A stretch of DNA of 31,424 nucleotides from Candidatus Falkowbacteria bacterium RIFOXYC2_FULL_48_21. GTDB lineage: Bacteria; Patescibacteriota; Patescibacteriia; UBA11705; JABHMO01. Position numbers and translations under genes: made by a program. Positions 18,245 through 26,087 of the stretch are shown here, piece after piece; position 1 is the first letter of the stretch, and each line of letters opens with the position of its first letter. The notes under the pieces were generated by a model. The model had not been told where the DNA came from and did no database searches. It saw nothing but the letters and a program-made list of their open reading frames with translations. Location of the stretch: the NCBI GenBank assembly GCA_001778275.1, contig MFGM01000066.1, positions 4,225-35,648 of the forward strand, in the 5' to 3' direction.

Positions 18245-19498
18245 ATGACCGAGAACATCATCACCGGTATTGATATCGGTTCATCGAATATCCGGATTGT
18301 CGTTGGCCAACCGATCAAGATGGGTGAAGTGGAACAACTAAATATCATCGGCGTGGTGGAAGTGCCGGCGCAGGGAATGAAAAAGGGCGACGTGGTCAGC
18401 ATCGAGGACGTGGTGTCTTGTGTTTCCGCGTGTTTGGAAAAAGCGGAGCGGATGATCGGCCTGCCCATTGAACGGGCGTGCGTGGGCGTTTCCGGTACGC
18501 ATATCGTGTCGCAAGAAAGTACCGGCGTGATTGCCATTTCCCGCACCAATGGAGAAGTGCAGGAAAACGACATCGCGCGAGTGATCGAGGCGGCCAAGTC
18601 CGTGGCGCAGCCGGTCAATTATGATATCCTGCATGTGATTCCGAAAACCTTTTCCGTGGACAATCAAACGGGCGTCAAAGATCCGATCGGCATGAGCGGT
18701 ATTCGGCTTGAAGTGGCGACGCAAGTGATTCGCGGGGGGAGTTTGCAGGTGAAAAATTTAACCAAATGCGTTTATCGCACCGGTATCGATATCAGGGATC
18801 TCGTGTTGTCCATTCTGGCGGCGAGCGAAGCGGTTTTGTCCACGCGACAAAAAGAGCTTGGCGTGGCGCTGGTGGATATGGGCGCGGCCACAACCAAAAT
18901 CATTATTTTTGAGGAAGGCGATATTTTGCATACGGCGGTTTTGCCAATCGGCGCCGATCATATCACAAAAGATCTCATGCTCGGCCTCCAGGCGCCATTT
19001 GACGTGGCGGAGCGGATCAAACTCGATATCGGCAGCGCGCTACCGCAAAATTTCGACAAGAGCGATGAAATCAATCTGCGCGATTTTGGCGGGGAAAATC
19101 AAGTTTTTTCCAAAAAATACATCGCTTGCATTATCGAAGCGCGGGTGGAAGAAATTTTTTGCATGATCGATGCCGAGTTGAAAAAGATAAATCGCAGCGG
19201 CCTTTTGCCGAGCGGTATCGTGCTGATCGGCGGGGGAGCAAAGCTTCCCGGCATGGTCGAAGCGGGCAGAAGGAAAACCCTATTGTCCGTATCTCTCGGT
19301 GTCAGCCGACGGTTCAATACGGCGGTGGACAAGGTGAATGATTTGACTTTTGCCACGGCGCTCGGCCTGGTTATGTGGGGCTATGGCGCGCAAGCGGAAA
19401 ACGGCCCTCGTTCTTCCGGCGGCGTCGGCAATCAAATAAAATTCATCAAGGGCATAGCGGATAAAATTAAACGCTGGTTTAATAATTTGATTTCCTGA
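18245..19498 (+). CDS. ftsA: Cell division protein FtsA
   Basis: A 417-aa actin-like ATPase that anchors FtsZ filaments to the membrane at the division site. The N-terminus has the ASKHA phosphate-1 loop (GIDIGSSNIRIVV). The second phosphate loop is LVDMGAATTKI near residue 215, and the adenosine motif IVLIGGGAKLPGM is near 325. The SHS2/1C domain is present between the first two. The C-terminus KFIKGIADKIKRWFNNLIS is an amphipathic helix of the kind that binds membrane. A promoter-like sequence lies just upstream, and ftsZ follows after a hairpin-containing gap of about 150 nt. Ends in TGA. Confidence 0.96.
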   Translation: MTENIITGIDIGSSNIRIVVGQPIKMGEVEQLNIIGVVEVPAQGMKKGDVVSIEDVVSCVSACLEKAERMIGLPIERACVGVSGTHIVSQESTGVIAISRTNGEVQENDIARVIEAAKSVAQPVNYDILHVIPKTFSVDNQTGVKDPIGMSGIRLEVATQVIRGGSLQVKNLTKCVYRTGIDIRDLVLSILAASEAVLSTRQKELGVALVDMGAATTKIIIFEEGDILHTAVLPIGADHITKDLMLGLQAPFDVAERIKLDIGSALPQNFDKSDEINLRDFGGENQVFSKKYIACIIEARVEEIFCMIDAELKKINRSGLLPSGIVLIGGGAKLPGMVEAGRRKTLLSVSLGVSRRFNTAVDKVNDLTFATALGLVMWGYGAQAENGPRSSGGVGNQIKFIKGIADKIKRWFNNLIS

Positions 19499-19521
19499 TT
19501 CGGGTGTGGTAAGACTTTGGT

Positions 19522-19620
19522 AAGTTCAAAGGGCAAAGGGAAAGGGGTAACGTTGGAACAATCACTCGGCTAGCAATCCTTGGCGATTACAACTTTTCCC
19601 TTTGTACTTTGCCTTTTTAA
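19522..19620 (+). repeat. Intergenic word-repeat hairpin B (CAAAGGG words)
   Basis: The left arm 19522-19563 has CAAAGGGCAAAGGGAAA. The right arm 19585-19620 has its imperfect complement (CTTTTCCCTTTGTACTTTG). The 21-nt apex 19564-19584 reads ACTCGGCT...CCTTGGC and closely matches the 21-nt apex of hairpin C. It lies between ftsA and ftsZ. Confidence 0.82.
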
Positions 19621-19652
19621 CTCGGCGATTATTTTTCTTTAAACTATTTTTT

Positions 19653-20873
19653 ATGCCAGAGGTAAAACCGGAAATACAAACAATCGCAAGAATAAAAGTG
19701 GTGGGCGTGGGCGGCGGCGGCGGGTCGGCGATCAATCGCATGGTGCAAGCGGGCGTGAAAGGCGTTGATTTTATCGCGGTTAATACCGATTTACAGGCTT
19801 TGCAGACAAATTTGGCAACGGTAAAAATTCATATTGGCAAAAGCACGACGCGCGGTCTCGGCGCCGGGATGAACCCGGCCATTGGTCGCAAATCGGCCGA
19901 TGAATCACAAAATGAATTGCGCGAGGCGCTTAGCGGGGCGGATATGGTTTTTATCACTTATGGCGCGGGTGGCGGCACGGGTACCGGAGCCGGACCGAAA
20001 GTGGCCGAACTGGCGAAGGAACTTGGCGCGCTCACGGTCGCGGTGGTGACCAAGCCGTTTTCGTTTGAGGGTGGTCCAAGGCGGCGGATCGCCGAGGAAG
20101 GCTTGAATGAGCTGTCCGGCCGAGTTGATACTCTTATCACCATTCCGAATGACCGCATTTGGCAAATTATTGACAAAAAGACCCCTTTTCTCGAAGCGTT
20201 TGGTATTGTGGACGAGGTTTTGCGCCATGGCGTTCAGGGCATTTCTGAAGTGATTACCATGCACGGGCAAATCAATGTTGATTTTGCCGATGTTAAGACG
20301 ATCATGGAAAATAGCGGCTCCGCGCTTATGGGGATGGGCGAGGCGTCCGGCGACAATCGTGCCGTTGAGGCGGCCAAAGCGGCGATCGCCAGCCCATTGC
20401 TTGATCTTTCGATTGAGGGGGCGAAGGGCATCCTTTTCACCATTATGGGAGGACAGGATCTCACCATGTACGAGGCCAGTGAAGCGGCCAAGACTATTAC
20501 GGAATCGGTTGATAATGACGCGAAAATCATTTGGGGCATGGTGATTGATCCGAATTTGAAAGACGTTATCAAAATTACCGTTGTGGCCACCGGTTTCGAT
20601 GAGAAGCTCGGCAAGAATAACATGCTGCATGCCAGTATGCCAAAGGGCGCGCCGGGCATATTTAATCCCACCACGCGGCCGACCGAAATACAAAGAAAAA
20701 AAGACGAACCGGTTTTTGACGCCACTAAGCTTGAGCGAGAAATTCTGACTCCAAAAAGGGAAGACCCGGATCGGATCAAGCCGGAGGATGTGATGGTGAA
20801 GCCGGAAGAGCCGTCCCTGGGGGATGATGAAGATATAGAAATTCCGGCGTTTATTCGGCGGAAGATGATGTAG
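19653..20873 (+). CDS. ftsZ: Cell division protein FtsZ
   Basis: A 406-aa tubulin-like GTPase that forms the division ring. The nucleotide-binding GGGGSAINRM lies near the N-terminus, the tubulin signature GAGGGTGTG is at residues 104-112, and the T7-loop region (VDFADVKTIM) is present. The acidic, disordered linker ends in DEDIEIPAFIRRKMM, the conserved C-terminal peptide that contacts FtsA. The ATG at 19653 (MPEVKPEI) is chosen because the in-frame ATG 51 nt upstream would translate the right side of hairpin B as a Phe/Arg-rich extension. The gene lies between two sequence-related hairpins (B and C). Confidence 0.97.
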   Translation: MPEVKPEIQTIARIKVVGVGGGGGSAINRMVQAGVKGVDFIAVNTDLQALQTNLATVKIHIGKSTTRGLGAGMNPAIGRKSADESQNELREALSGADMVFITYGAGGGTGTGAGPKVAELAKELGALTVAVVTKPFSFEGGPRRRIAEEGLNELSGRVDTLITIPNDRIWQIIDKKTPFLEAFGIVDEVLRHGVQGISEVITMHGQINVDFADVKTIMENSGSALMGMGEASGDNRAVEAAKAAIASPLLDLSIEGAKGILFTIMGGQDLTMYEASEAAKTITESVDNDAKIIWGMVIDPNLKDVIKITVVATGFDEKLGKNNMLHASMPKGAPGIFNPTTRPTEIQRKKDEPVFDATKLEREILTPKREDPDRIKPEDVMVKPEEPSLGDDEDIEIPAFIRRKMM

Positions 20874-20886
20874 ATTATATCAGTGC

Positions 20887-20977
20887 AAAGGGCAAAGGGA
20901 AAAGGTCAAAGTTGAAATAATCACTCGGCTTTTTGGCTCTGGCGATTACAACTTTTAACTTTTACCTTTGCCCTTTT
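20887..20977 (+). repeat. Intergenic word-repeat hairpin C (CAAAGGG words)
   Basis: The left arm 20887-20922 (AAAGGGCAAAGGGAAAAGG...) and right arm 20944-20977 (...ACCTTTGCCCTTTT) are nearly perfect reverse complements over about 34 nt. The 21-nt apex 20923-20943 begins ACTCGGCT and ends TGGC, as in hairpin B. The left arm matches 30212-30244 over 33 nt with two mismatches. It ends 14 nt before the next ATG. Confidence 0.88.
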
Positions 20978-20991
20978 AACTCTCGGATTTT

Positions 20992-21678
20992 ATGTCTTAC
21001 AGGGGCTTACTTTTTCTCGACATTGACGGCACGTTTTTTCGCTGGTCGCTTTTTTTGTATCTTGTTGACAAGATGATTGATGCCGGTGTTTTTAATGAAA
21101 CCATTCGCAAACATTTTATTGCCGAAGAGCGTTTGTGGCGTGAGCGCAAGGGAAGTTATGACGATTATTTGCTGAAAGTGATCCAGATATTCGAAGCCAG
21201 AATCGCCGGCGTGTTCGTGGCTGATTTTGAATTGCTTGGCCGGGAAATGGTGACGGAGTTCAAAGATCAGGTTTATCGCTATACGCGTGACCTGATCAAA
21301 CAAAAAATCAAAGACGGTTGGTACATAGTCGCCATCAGCTGTTCGCCGGAAGAGGCAGTGAAGCCTTTTGCCGCGGCGTGGGGAATCCACGAGGCGTTTG
21401 CGTCGGAGATTGAAAAGGTGGGTGGCCGATTCACGGCCATGCGGCATGTGCCGCGCGACAAGGCGAAGATCGCGCAGGAAATTATGCGCCGGTCGGAGTT
21501 CATGGATATTCCCAAGGAAAACATCTGGGGCGTGGGAGATAGTGAGGGCGATATTAATTTCCTTGAAATTGTTGGCAAGCCGATCTGTTTCAATCCGACT
21601 TTTCCGTTGTATCAAGAGGCGAAGAAAAGGGGGTGGAAGGTCGTTGTCGAGCGGAAGAATGTGGTATATGAACTCTGA
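20992..21678 (+). CDS. HAD-family phosphatase (subfamily IB, SerB-like)
   Basis: A 228-aa haloacid dehalogenase-superfamily phosphohydrolase. Motif I is DIDGT (nucleophile Asp10, acid/base Asp12), motif II is the Ser in AISCSPEE at about residue 115, motif III is the Lys in PRDKAKI, and motif IV is GDSEGD (Asp183 and Asp187). The helical cap between motifs I and II and the overall length fit the IB group that includes phosphoserine phosphatase and related lipid or sugar phosphatases. The substrate cannot be told. The preceding gap is hairpin C. Confidence 0.85.
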   Translation: MSYRGLLFLDIDGTFFRWSLFLYLVDKMIDAGVFNETIRKHFIAEERLWRERKGSYDDYLLKVIQIFEARIAGVFVADFELLGREMVTEFKDQVYRYTRDLIKQKIKDGWYIVAISCSPEEAVKPFAAAWGIHEAFASEIEKVGGRFTAMRHVPRDKAKIAQEIMRRSEFMDIPKENIWGVGDSEGDINFLEIVGKPICFNPTFPLYQEAKKRGWKVVVERKNVVYEL

Positions 21679-21693
21679 CCACCAAACCCAGTT

Positions 21694-21860
21694 TATGCAA
21701 TTCTTACATCTTAAATCTTAAATCAAAAATGCGTAGGAGAGGGCGGCTCTGCCGCGAAATTCCAATGAACCGATACCTCGTCGGCTTGCCGCGAGGTAGT
21801 TCATTTCCCCTGTTCGCGCCGCCGATTTTCAGATTAATCATGATAATCACATTAATCCGC
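21694..21860 (+). repeat. Intergenic hairpin K (composite)
   Basis: The inner stem pairs AATGAAC and TACCTCG (about 21763-21780) with CGAGGTA and GTTCATT (about 21792-21806), and an outer stem pairs GGCGG...GCGAA with TTCGC...CCGCC. Its left flank has AAATCTTAAATC words and ends AAATGCGTA, as hairpin A's left arm does. The right flank has ATTAATC words. The two flanks do not pair well, so this copy may be decayed or composite. Confidence 0.6.
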
Positions 21861-21875
21861 TAATTGCGGTCACGG

Positions 21876-21904
21876 TTGACTTTTCTTTTTCTTTACGGTA
21901 ATGT
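21876..21904 (+). promoter_or_regulatory. Possible promoter for the lipoprotein gene
   Basis: TTGACT at 21876-21881 is a good -35 box. The -10 position 17 nt later reads TAATGT, which is a weak match. No better pair is visible in the gap. Confidence 0.35.
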
Positions 21905-21955
21905 TTGGTCATTGGGCCATTATGGTCGGCAGTACCAACCTTAGCCGAGGAGGGT

Positions 21956-21959
21956 AGGA
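21956..21959 (+). promoter_or_regulatory. Shine-Dalgarno site before the lipoprotein gene
   Basis: AGGA lies 7 nt before the ATG, and a stronger GAGGAGGG at 21947-21954 lies 12 nt before it. This is the only gene in the window with an obvious Shine-Dalgarno region; most other starts follow hairpin arms or T-rich sequence. Confidence 0.6.
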
Positions 21960-21966
21960 AATACAG

Positions 21967-22491
21967 ATGAAAAATCAGTTCCTTGTCAAATTGATGTTAC
22001 TTTGTGTGCTGTTTGTTCTGTTCGTCGGTTGCGCCACTGCTCCGGACGGTCCGCCGCGATTCATTTTGTCTGATTTGCCGAAGGATGATGCGCGGCCGGG
22101 TGAAAAGGCGCGGATTTGGTCGGATGCCAAGCAAGCCATGATTTCTTATACGTACGTTCGGGTTTATGGCCTGTGCAAGGGGGCGGCGAGTCAGGCGGTG
22201 CAAAAATACGACTGTAATTGTACCACTCGCACAGTTAAAGGCGAATCGTATGAGTCTTGCAGTACTTGCGAACGGATGGTGTTCATCTGCGAACCGCATG
22301 CGCGGCCGAAGTGTGATCCGGCCAATCATCCCGCTTGTTATGAAGGCAGAATCAGTCTCAAAACGATCGGCGCCGGATGTTGTGATTGCCAATTCGACGT
22401 AGCCGCGGAAGATAAGTACGGCGAAACAAACTATCATGACAAGGATTGTGAGCGAATGATTGATGATTTGATTTTGATCAGGGACAATTAG
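21967..22491 (+). CDS. Cys-rich lipoprotein, function unknown
   Basis: A 174-aa protein with a short hydrophobic signal (residues 5-21) and a lipobox FVGC, so Cys22 is the predicted lipidated residue. The mature part is unusually Cys-rich: CNC, CSTC, CCDC and several single Cys between about 60 and 165, which suggests disulfides or a metal site outside the membrane. I do not recognise a family. It has its own possible promoter, a Shine-Dalgarno and a strong terminator, so it is probably a single-gene unit, unlike its neighbours. Confidence 0.8.
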   Translation: MKNQFLVKLMLLCVLFVLFVGCATAPDGPPRFILSDLPKDDARPGEKARIWSDAKQAMISYTYVRVYGLCKGAASQAVQKYDCNCTTRTVKGESYESCSTCERMVFICEPHARPKCDPANHPACYEGRISLKTIGAGCCDCQFDVAAEDKYGETNYHDKDCERMIDDLILIRDN

Positions 22492-22503
22492 GTGAAAAAG
22501 CGA

Positions 22504-22533
22504 CCTCAAGCCACATCGGTTTGGGGTTTTTTT
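22504..22533 (+). terminator. Rho-independent terminator after the lipoprotein gene
   Basis: CCTCAAGCC (22504-22512), a 5-nt loop, then GGTTTGGGG (22518-22526) form a 9-bp stem with two G-T pairs, followed by seven T (22527-22533). Confidence 0.85.
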
Positions 22534-22556
22534 GTGGGAAAGTTTTTCGCGCCATG

Positions 22557-22565
22557 TTATCCACA
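22557..22565 (+). promoter_or_regulatory. Consensus DnaA box upstream of nrdD
   Basis: TTATCCACA matches the strict bacterial DnaA-box consensus exactly. It is isolated, about 90 nt upstream of the nrdD promoter -35 box. In some bacteria DnaA binds upstream of ribonucleotide reductase genes, so a regulatory role is possible. A chance match cannot be excluded. Confidence 0.4.
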
Positions 22566-22650
22566 GTTTTTGAAAAAAATTACAGGCTAGATATTTTTCG
22601 ACACACGGAACTGTTTGAAAATTGGGCAAGTTTTTTCTTGTTTTTTCCTT

Positions 22651-22679
22651 TTGAATGAATGTCGAAAACGCGCTATAAT
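22651..22679 (+). promoter_or_regulatory. Candidate sigma70-type promoter for nrdD
   Basis: TTGAAT at 22651-22656 and a perfect TATAAT at 22674-22679 are 17 nt apart. Transcription from here would give a leader of about 155 nt containing hairpin H before the nrdD start codon. Confidence 0.72.
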
Positions 22680-22744
22680 GAATTCACGCGATCCATAAAA
22701 TCTTTTTGAAATTGCAACGCGGGGGGTCGTTTTTTATTCTGGAA

Positions 22745-22828
22745 GTTACAGATGTACAGATTATTTGAATAGCTTGGGCCTATTGTGGTCATCTGTATTA
22801 TCTGCACAATTATCCGTACATCTGTAAC
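22745..22828 (+). repeat. Leader word-repeat hairpin H (ACAGAT words)
   Basis: The left arm GTTACAGATGTACAGATTAT (from 22745) pairs with the right arm ending ATCCGTACATCTGTAAC at 22828. The right side carries extra ATCTGTATTATCTGCA words that lack a left partner, so the left arm looks partly deleted. The right end (ATCTGTAACCATCC) is identical to that of hairpin G. It ends 12 nt before the nrdD ATG. Confidence 0.8.
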
Positions 22829-22840
22829 CATCCGGGACTT

Positions 22841-25800
22841 ATGGTATATTCAGCTAACAAAATAATCCAAATCAGAAAACGCGATGATCGCATCGTGGAG
22901 TTTGATCAGGCCAAAATCGGCAAGGCGATCTTCAACGCCATGCGCGCGGTCGGTGAGCCGAACATGGAGTTGGCGGAAAAATTATCTGATAGTATTATTG
23001 AACGGTTGAATCACAAGTTTCATGAGCGATCCATTCCGGCGGTGGAAGAGATTCAGGACATCGTCGAGGAGATTTTGATTGAGAACAAGCTGATTAAAGT
23101 CGCGAAGGCCTATATTATTTATCGCGACCAACACGCCAAAATGCGCGATGTGCAGTCGCTCATCAATTCGGATGACTTGATGGAAAGCTACTTAAAGCAG
23201 CTTGATTGGAAAGTGAAAGAGAACAGCAACATGGACTATTCTTTGCAAGGATTAAATAATTACGTGGCATCCACCATTAGCACGAATTATTGGTTGAACA
23301 AAATTTATTCTCCGGACGTGAAAGAAGCGCACACCAGCGGCGATTTTCATTTACATGATTTGCAATTGCTCGCGCCGTATTGTTGCGGCTGGGATTTTCA
23401 TGATTTATTGATCAAGGGGTTTGGCGGCGTGCGCGGCAAGGTGGAAAGCAAGCCGGCCAAGCATCTCGGCACGGCGTTAAGTCAGCTGGTTAATTTTTTC
23501 TATACTTTGCAAGGCGAAGCGGCCGGCGCGCAAGCCGTTTCCAGTTTGGATACTTACATCGCGCCGTTTATCGCGGCGGACAATCTTGATTACACGCAGG
23601 TGAAGCAGCAGGTGCAGACTTTTTTGTACAATATCAATGTGCCGACGCGAGTAGGGTTCCAGTGCATGTCGGCGGATACGGAAATTTTGGGGGAAACGGG
23701 CTGGATGAGTTATCGGCAGGTAAAAAGGGGAAGCCGGATTGCGACGTTTAACGTGGCGAAAGGATATGTCGAATATTTGCCGGTTAACAATGTTTTTGCG
23801 CGACAATATTCGGGCAAGATGTACAACTTGAAAAATCGTATCAGCGATCAGCTCATTTCGCCGGAGCATCGGGTGGTGCGGCGGAAATTCAACGGCGGCG
23901 ATTATGTGTTGGAAAAGATTGAGGATGTTTTGGCATACAAGTCGCCATTCATTGTGCCGGTCGGCAGTGACGGCAGCGTGGCGGGAAATGATCCTTTGGC
24001 CGATGACGTGGTGCGGCTTATCGCTTGGGTGGTGGCGGAAGGAACGATGGACAAAGGCGAGCGTGGCAGCGGCCGAATCAGTATTTATCAATCACAAGCG
24101 TTGTCGACTGACAATTATAATGAAATCGTTTCGATTTGTGCGAGTTTGGGTTTGAAATACAGTGAAAGAATGCAGCATGGCCTTGGTCAGGATTGCAATG
24201 TGCTCCGATTTGACGCCGAAAGTACGCGAAAGATTCTAAAGTATTTTAACGCGGACAAAAAGCAAGGCGTCAAGTTTGTTCCGGAAAGTGTTTTGCGCTC
24301 CGGGACGGAAACGGCAAAGCTGTTTTTGGAAACGTATATCAAAGGCGATGGGCACGATGGTTGCAAAATTACCACGACGTCCAAGGATGTTGTGGATGGT
24401 CTTTTGCAGGTGGCGGTCAACGCCGGTTATGGTGCTACCGTTTTGGTGCGAAAGCCGGACAACCGGTTGTCAAAGAAAGATCGATATATTATTCGTTTGA
24501 TCAAGCACAAGGATACGTATATAAACACGGTTAAGCAAGTCGATTACGAAGGCGTAATCTGGTGCCCGAATACTGACAATGAGACGGTGATTGCGCGGCG
24601 CAACGGCAAGGTGTTTATTACCGGCAATACGCCGTTCACCAATGTGACTTTGGATCTATTCGTGCCCGGCAATTTGGCCAAGGAACCGGCCATTATCGGC
24701 GGTTTGCCGCAAAATCAAACTTACGGTGAATTCCAAAAAGAAATGGACATGTTCAATCAGGCATTCATTGAAGTGATGACCGAAGGAGACAAAAAGGGTC
24801 GCGTTTTGAGCTGGCCCATTCCGACATACAACGTGACGGCCGACTGGCAGTGGGATTCGCCGATTATAAATAAGATCATGGAGATGACGGCCAAGTATGG
24901 CATTCCGTATTTTTCCAATTTCATCAATAGCGACATGAAGCCGGAGGACGCGCGGAGTATGTGTTGTAGGTTGCGTCTCGATAATAGAGAGCTACGCAAG
25001 CGCGGTGGCGGACTTTTCGGCGCCAATCCTTTGACCGGCTCAATCGGGGTCGTCACGATCAATTTACCGCGGCTCGGGTTTATTTCGAAGGATAAAGAAG
25101 AATTTTTCAAACGGCTCGGTGACCTTATGGATTTGGCGAAGAAGAGTCTGAAGGTCAAGCGCAGTGCGCTCGAAAGGTTTACCGAGGGCGGCTTGTATCC
25201 GTATTCGCGTTTTTATTTGGCCGGGATCAAGGAACGTTTCAATGAATTCTGGAAAAATCATTTCAACACTATCGGCATAAACGGCGCCAATGAAGCTTGT
25301 TTAAATCTGCTTAAAGTAGATATCACTCATCCGGATGGCCACAAGTTCGCGCGCCAGATTCTTGATTTTATGCGTGATCGCCTGATGGATTATCAAAATG
25401 AAACGAACGAGCTTTTCAATCTCGAGGCCACACCGGCCGAGGGCACGGCCTATCGTTTCGCTCGCTTGGACAAAGAAAAGTTCCCTGATATTGTCGTGGC
25501 GAACGAGGCGGCGGTGAAAAGCGACGGCGCGGCGCCTTATTACACCAATTCGACGCAATTGCCGGTCGGTTACACGGATGATATTTTTGAAGCGTTACGT
25601 TTGCAAGAAGATCTGCAGACGCGTTATACCGGCGGCACGGTGTTACACGGTTTTGTCGGTGAACGCTTGCCATCGGCGGAGAGTACGAAGCTCTTGGTGA
25701 GGAAAATTGCGGAAAATTTCAAATTGCCATATTTTACCATCACGCCGACCTTTAGCGTTTGCCCGGTACACGGATATATCGAAGGCGAACATGAGTATTG

Positions 25801-25888
25801 CCCGTATTGCGATGAGGAAATGGGGTATATTGAAGACGCGATTAAGCTGGCGGAGCAAGGGGGAGCGCAAGTCAAAAGTCCAAAGTGA
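22841..25888 (+). CDS. nrdD: Anaerobic ribonucleotide reductase NrdD core, with intein and lacking the radical domain
   Basis: A 1015-aa precursor of the oxygen-sensitive ribonucleoside-triphosphate reductase, which makes dNTPs. Residues about 5-100 form an ATP-cone allosteric domain. The catalytic barrel carries conserved Cys pairs (PYCCGWDF at 181-182; MCCRLRLD at 708-709). Residues 275-596 are an intein, so the spliced core is 693 aa. The C-terminal zinc site CPVH-CPYC is at 974-990. In the family a glycyl-radical loop (RVxGY) should follow, but the protein ends about 25 residues after the zinc site, and its last codons are already repeat sequence. The missing motif is encoded separately at 26088-26240. 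The core can work only if that part is supplied in trans or by recoding. The activase gene nrdG lies just downstream. Confidence 0.93.
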   Translation: MVYSANKIIQIRKRDDRIVEFDQAKIGKAIFNAMRAVGEPNMELAEKLSDSIIERLNHKFHERSIPAVEEIQDIVEEILIENKLIKVAKAYIIYRDQHAKMRDVQSLINSDDLMESYLKQLDWKVKENSNMDYSLQGLNNYVASTISTNYWLNKIYSPDVKEAHTSGDFHLHDLQLLAPYCCGWDFHDLLIKGFGGVRGKVESKPAKHLGTALSQLVNFFYTLQGEAAGAQAVSSLDTYIAPFIAADNLDYTQVKQQVQTFLYNINVPTRVGFQCMSADTEILGETGWMSYRQVKRGSRIATFNVAKGYVEYLPVNNVFARQYSGKMYNLKNRISDQLISPEHRVVRRKFNGGDYVLEKIEDVLAYKSPFIVPVGSDGSVAGNDPLADDVVRLIAWVVAEGTMDKGERGSGRISIYQSQALSTDNYNEIVSICASLGLKYSERMQHGLGQDCNVLRFDAESTRKILKYFNADKKQGVKFVPESVLRSGTETAKLFLETYIKGDGHDGCKITTTSKDVVDGLLQVAVNAGYGATVLVRKPDNRLSKKDRYIIRLIKHKDTYINTVKQVDYEGVIWCPNTDNETVIARRNGKVFITGNTPFTNVTLDLFVPGNLAKEPAIIGGLPQNQTYGEFQKEMDMFNQAFIEVMTEGDKKGRVLSWPIPTYNVTADWQWDSPIINKIMEMTAKYGIPYFSNFINSDMKPEDARSMCCRLRLDNRELRKRGGGLFGANPLTGSIGVVTINLPRLGFISKDKEEFFKRLGDLMDLAKKSLKVKRSALERFTEGGLYPYSRFYLAGIKERFNEFWKNHFNTIGINGANEACLNLLKVDITHPDGHKFARQILDFMRDRLMDYQNETNELFNLEATPAEGTAYRFARLDKEKFPDIVVANEAAVKSDGAAPYYTNSTQLPVGYTDDIFEALRLQEDLQTRYTGGTVLHGFVGERLPSAESTKLLVRKIAENFKLPYFTITPTFSVCPVHGYIEGEHEYCPYCDEEMGYIEDAIKLAEQGGAQVKSPK
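23663..24628 (+). mobile_element. Intein with LAGLIDADG homing endonuclease in NrdD
   Basis: A 322-aa intein (NrdD residues 275-596) between the exteins ...RVGFQ and TPFTN.... It begins CMSADTEIL (block A, Cys nucleophile). Block B is ISPEHRVV with His343. The two LAGLIDADG helices are LIAWVVAEG (393-401, acidic Glu400) and FLETYIKGDG (495-504, acidic Asp503), so the endonuclease looks intact. It ends KVFITGN, with Asn596 as the cyclising residue and Thr597 as the +1 nucleophile. The penultimate residue is Gly instead of the usual His. The insertion site is a highly conserved NrdD sequence, as expected for a homing target. Confidence 0.92.
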
Positions 25889-26079
25889 AAAGTCCAAAGT
25901 TGTAGTCGCAGGAGAGCGCAAGTTAAAAGTCCAAAGTTGTAGTCGCAAGAGAGCGCAAGTCAAAAGTCCAAAGTCAGGGAAAGCAAGTTTAGAGTTCAAA
26001 GTGAAAAGTCAAAAGTCGGAACGGCTGGGTCGATTTGGGGTTGTTCGGACTTTAGACTTTTAACTTTTGACTTTTGACT
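25861..26079 (+). repeat. Tandem word-repeat and hairpin F splitting nrdD (AAAAGTC words)
   Basis: The left part has three copies of GAGCGCAAGT(C/T)AAAAGTCC starting near 25863, 25914 and 25950, two of them followed by TTGTAGTCGCA. A fourth, diverged stretch lies at about 25995-26018. The right arm 26048-26079 reads TAGACTTTTAACTTTTGAC and so on, and pairs with the AAAAGTC words. The repeat begins inside the last codons of nrdD (GAQVKSPK) and ends 8 nt before the next ATG. The right arm carries stop codons in the frame of the downstream small gene. Confidence 0.85.
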
Positions 26080-26087
26080 AATTAATT

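Noticed and set aside
22557..22565. Replication origin
   Set aside because: There is one DnaA box only, with no cluster of boxes and no dnaA or dnaN gene in the window.
25861..25980. CRISPR-like array
   Set aside because: There are only three similar units with uneven spacing (51 and 36 nt), the 'spacers' are themselves repeat words, and no cas genes are nearby.
25707..26063. An open frame overlapping the nrdD end and hairpin F
   Set aside because: It is an out-of-frame reading of nrdD that continues into the AAAAGTC repeats (Lys/Ser/Val-rich). It stops before the radical-domain gene.
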